From contig JACDBO010000080.1 of assembly GCA_013694885.1 (NCBI GenBank), positions 1 to 7,188 of the forward strand: DNA of 7,188 bases, in the 5' to 3' direction. Position numbers and translations under genes: made by a program. This DNA is from Chloroflexia bacterium (lineage in GTDB: Bacteria; Chloroflexota; Chloroflexia; Thermomicrobiales; UBA6265). Positions 5,153-7,188 of the stretch are shown in pieces. How positions within the stretch are numbered: the first letter of the stretch is position 1; the number at the start of each line of letters is the position of its first letter. A model generated the notes under the pieces. It was not told the DNA's origin. It ran no database searches and saw only the letters and a program-made list of their open reading frames with translations.

Positions 5153-7188
5153 CTACTCGCCGTACCGGATGTCGTTATAGACCGGTACGAGGTCGTTGCG
5201 GATGTAGACTCGGAAACGATAGCCATTGAGGCCATCCGGCAGATCACGGTACATCAGCAGGCGGAAGAGCCGCTGCTCACCTTCCGGTGTGAGCAGTGTT
5301 CCGAAACTGCTGCCGATCGAGCCGGCGATGGCGGTCGGTCCGGATGGGTTGCTCTCGCGTTGGAGCGCGGACCGAGAGGCCGGAATCTCGGGCGCGATCG
5401 CAAAGTTACGGTAGATTGCCCACTCCGGTTCATGCCAGCGCAGGACGTAGGTCTGAGCGGTGTACCCCTCGATCTGCTCGCCCAATCCTGATGGGCAAGC
5501 GCGTGAGGCATCCCAATCTCCGGGAACACCGATGATCACCGGTGGCTGCTCGGCGACGGGCGGCTCACTGTTGTATTTCTGGCGATTCCCGAAGTCGCGG
5601 AAGTACCAGATCAGCGGCCATTCGGTGCAGTTGTCGTGCGCGATCACCATGTCGTCGCCGCCGGTCGTCACCGCGGAGAGGCGACCGAGGTCGTCGACGA
5701 GTTGCGTGACATCCGGCGAGGTCGTGTTGTAGATCAGGGTGTCGCGTGCGATGTCGCCATCGAGGTAGGTCAATCGGAACCCGGCATGGACTTGAAAAAG
5801 CGAGAGGATGATAACTGTCGCGGTCAAGGCAGCATACGCGGCGCGGCGTGTGCCGATGAACCGGACCGCGACCGCGATGAGGGCAACCGCCGCGAGCGGC
5901 GGCAACGACAGCAGCCACCACTGATCGAGGGAGGTCGGTGCCACGGCTCGTGGATATTCTGAGTTTTGAACCTCGATATAGGGACCCCACGTCAGCCGCG
6001 CCGCGAGTATGAACCACGATCCCGCCAGCAACACCAGCAATCCGACGAGCGTTGGACCGACCAGGCGCGTTCGCCGGGCGGCGGTGATCTGGTCGGCCAT
6101 CGTGCCGTACCAGGCGACGGCGCGATCGGCCACCTCGCCGACCACGACGGCGCCGAGCAGGATCGCCGGCAGGGTGAAGTGCAGAATCAGCCAGGGCATC
6201 TTCTCACCGGCCCAAGAGAGCACCAGGAAGATCAGGCCGAACCAGACGGCGAGAAAGATGCGCAAAAACAGGTTTCGCCCAGGGTCGCCGCCGCGCATGG
6301 CGCGAATGGCCCGCAGACCGGTGAGTGCCACCCCAGTGAGTCCGAAGAGGATCGCGAGCCACTCGTACTGCGGAGCCTCGGTGATGAAGTAGAACCACGG
6401 CTGCTCGCCACGCTGAATGTCGTGCTGGCCGAGCCAGTAGAGCAGGGTGCCGTTCGGCGCGAAGGTCGCGGTCGCCAAGCCGTCGAAGTTGGTGAGCATC
6501 GTGGTGAAGAGACCGGCGAAGATCGCGACAGCGGCAATGAAGCCGGCCAGCAGCCCCATACGATCGCGACCGGCATGGTAGACCCCATAGGCAACCGAGC
6601 CGGCCGGAGCGCCGGCTAACAGCGTCTCGAACCAGGTCCGGCCTTGTTCGTTCCGGGTCGCGGCGCGGATTGTCCAGGCACAGGCGCCGACGAATCCGAC
6701 GCCGAGCGCGAGCACGAGCAGGATGAACGGATGGCTGAGCAGCGCCGCGTAGTACTCCCGTGTGGCTTGCGGCGTTGGAGTGCGCCACGGGATTTCCGGG
6801 AACGGTTCCCACCCGCCGATTCGCCGTGCCACCAGCGCGAGCACACCCAATCCGGCGAAGAGGAGATGCACCGGCACGAGCAACCGGAGTCGACCCCACA
6901 GCAGCGCTCCCCAGAGCGACACCACGAAGGCCAGCCCGATGGCGAAGACGATCTCGTGGTTGGTCAGCAGGAACGCAGTCGCCATGAACATCGTGACGAG
7001 CCACCGTCGATCTGGTCGTTCCATATAGCGAAAGATGGCAATGAAAATCAGGAGCGATCCGACGGCCGTGTAGGGATCGTGGCGGATATAGCGGGTGTAG
7101 TAGAGAAACGCCGGGGAGATGAGCAGCATGACACTCGCCGCCAGCGCGCCCCAGCGACCGAGAAACCGGGGACCGCGCAGCAGCCAAG
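5153..7188 (-). CDS. TIGR03663/Agl23-like GT-C membrane protein, N-terminus outside the window
   Basis: A partial gene: the frame is open to the right edge, adding 19 residues (WLLRGPRFLGRWGALAASV) before the first ATG at 7129, so the start lies beyond the window and at least 677 residues are coded here. Those 19 residues and the following LISPAFLYYTRYIRHDPY form a typical GT-C helix and outer-loop pair with a conserved Arg and Asp. With Met at 7129 as residue 1, further landmarks are TNHEI (56-60), YWLGQHDIQRGEQPWFYF (231-248), YEW (255-257) and WAGEKMPWLILH (306-317), a pattern I associate with TIGR03663 (archaeal Agl23-like and Chloroflexota proteins). About ten or more membrane helices end near residue 448. 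Residues 455-658 are extracytoplasmic, with TEWPLIWYFRDF (502-513), WAIYRNF and RLLMYRDL (623-630). Two cysteines (501, 545) flank the domain core. It stops at TAG 5155-5153. The probable role is lipid-linked glycan transfer or export; this rests on family resemblance recalled from memory, not a search. Confidence 0.85.
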   Translation of the reverse strand, partial: WLLRGPRFLGRWGALAASVMLLISPAFLYYTRYIRHDPYTAVGSLLIFIAIFRYMERPDRRWLVTMFMATAFLLTNHEIVFAIGLAFVVSLWGALLWGRLRLLVPVHLLFAGLGVLALVARRIGGWEPFPEIPWRTPTPQATREYYAALLSHPFILLVLALGVGFVGACAWTIRAATRNEQGRTWFETLLAGAPAGSVAYGVYHAGRDRMGLLAGFIAAVAIFAGLFTTMLTNFDGLATATFAPNGTLLYWLGQHDIQRGEQPWFYFITEAPQYEWLAILFGLTGVALTGLRAIRAMRGGDPGRNLFLRIFLAVWFGLIFLVLSWAGEKMPWLILHFTLPAILLGAVVVGEVADRAVAWYGTMADQITAARRTRLVGPTLVGLLVLLAGSWFILAARLTWGPYIEVQNSEYPRAVAPTSLDQWWLLSLPPLAAVALIAVAVRFIGTRRAAYAALTATVIILSLFQVHAGFRLTYLDGDIARDTLIYNTTSPDVTQLVDDLGRLSAVTTGGDDMVIAHDNCTEWPLIWYFRDFGNRQKYNSEPPVAEQPPVIIGVPGDWDASRACPSGLGEQIEGYTAQTYVLRWHEPEWAIYRNFAIAPEIPASRSALQRESNPSGPTAIAGSIGSSFGTLLTPEGEQRLFRLLMYRDLPDGLNGYRFRVYIRNDLVPVYNDIRYGE

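Noticed and set aside
5966..6619. 217-codon plus-strand open frame opposite the upstream membrane gene
   Set aside because: It is antisense to a well-supported coding region; the translation is rich in Glu, Gln, Arg and Gly, as expected opposite hydrophobic-helix codons.
6204..7187. 327-codon minus-strand open frame in another frame within the upstream membrane-protein gene
   Set aside because: It overlaps the TIGR03663-like frame on the same strand, is Arg/Ala/His-rich, and has none of the membrane helices or motifs of the real frame.
1..7188. CRISPR array, tRNA, rRNA, insertion sequence or phage-like element
   Set aside because: No spaced direct repeats, cloverleaf-like segments, terminal inverted repeats, transposase or integrase motifs were seen; almost every base is in one of five protein genes.

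Overview
The window is GC-rich (roughly 60-65% by eye), protein-dense bacterial DNA. It holds five genes, no RNA genes, no mobile elements and no CRISPR array. The gene content best fits a member of the Chloroflexota, possibly Thermomicrobia (Sphaerobacter-like). The clues are a DUF503/YlxP protein, an M20-type carbamoylase, and two large GT-C-type membrane proteins, one carrying an NHL beta-propeller. This placement is an inference from gene types and composition; no marker gene is present to prove it.

Plus-strand block (1-2074): a complete Zn-dependent M20-family amidohydrolase of the hydantoinase/carbamoylase type (1-1236). After a 41-base gap comes an unrecognised 165-residue soluble protein (1278-1775). 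Its stop codon overlaps the start of a 100-residue DUF503/YlxP-family protein (1772-2074) in an ATGA arrangement. The three are probably co-transcribed, but they do not form an obvious single pathway. YlxP is classically found beside infB and rbfA, so its position here is unusual.

Minus-strand block (7188 down to 2113): two large polytopic membrane proteins reading towards the plus-strand block. The upstream one (5153-7188) runs off the right edge of the window and resembles the TIGR03663/Agl23 family of GT-C-like membrane proteins. The downstream one (2113-5094) has a GT-C-like membrane half, a short extracytoplasmic domain, a six-repeat NHL propeller and a Pro/Thr-rich tail. The two share recognisable motifs in the membrane part (an Arg-x-x-x-Asp or Arg-x-x-Asp loop) and in the extracytoplasmic part (a WP-x-x-WYFR motif and a later (F/Y)RDL motif), so they look like ancient tandem paralogues. 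A cell-envelope glycan-transfer role from a lipid-linked donor is the reasonable inference, with the propeller as an outward-facing binding or scaffold module.

The two blocks converge with only 38 bases between their stop codons and no recognisable hairpin terminator. No gene-free stretch exceeds 58 bases. The most interesting item is the tandem GT-C pair with the NHL fusion; the small gene translationally coupled to ylxP is second.
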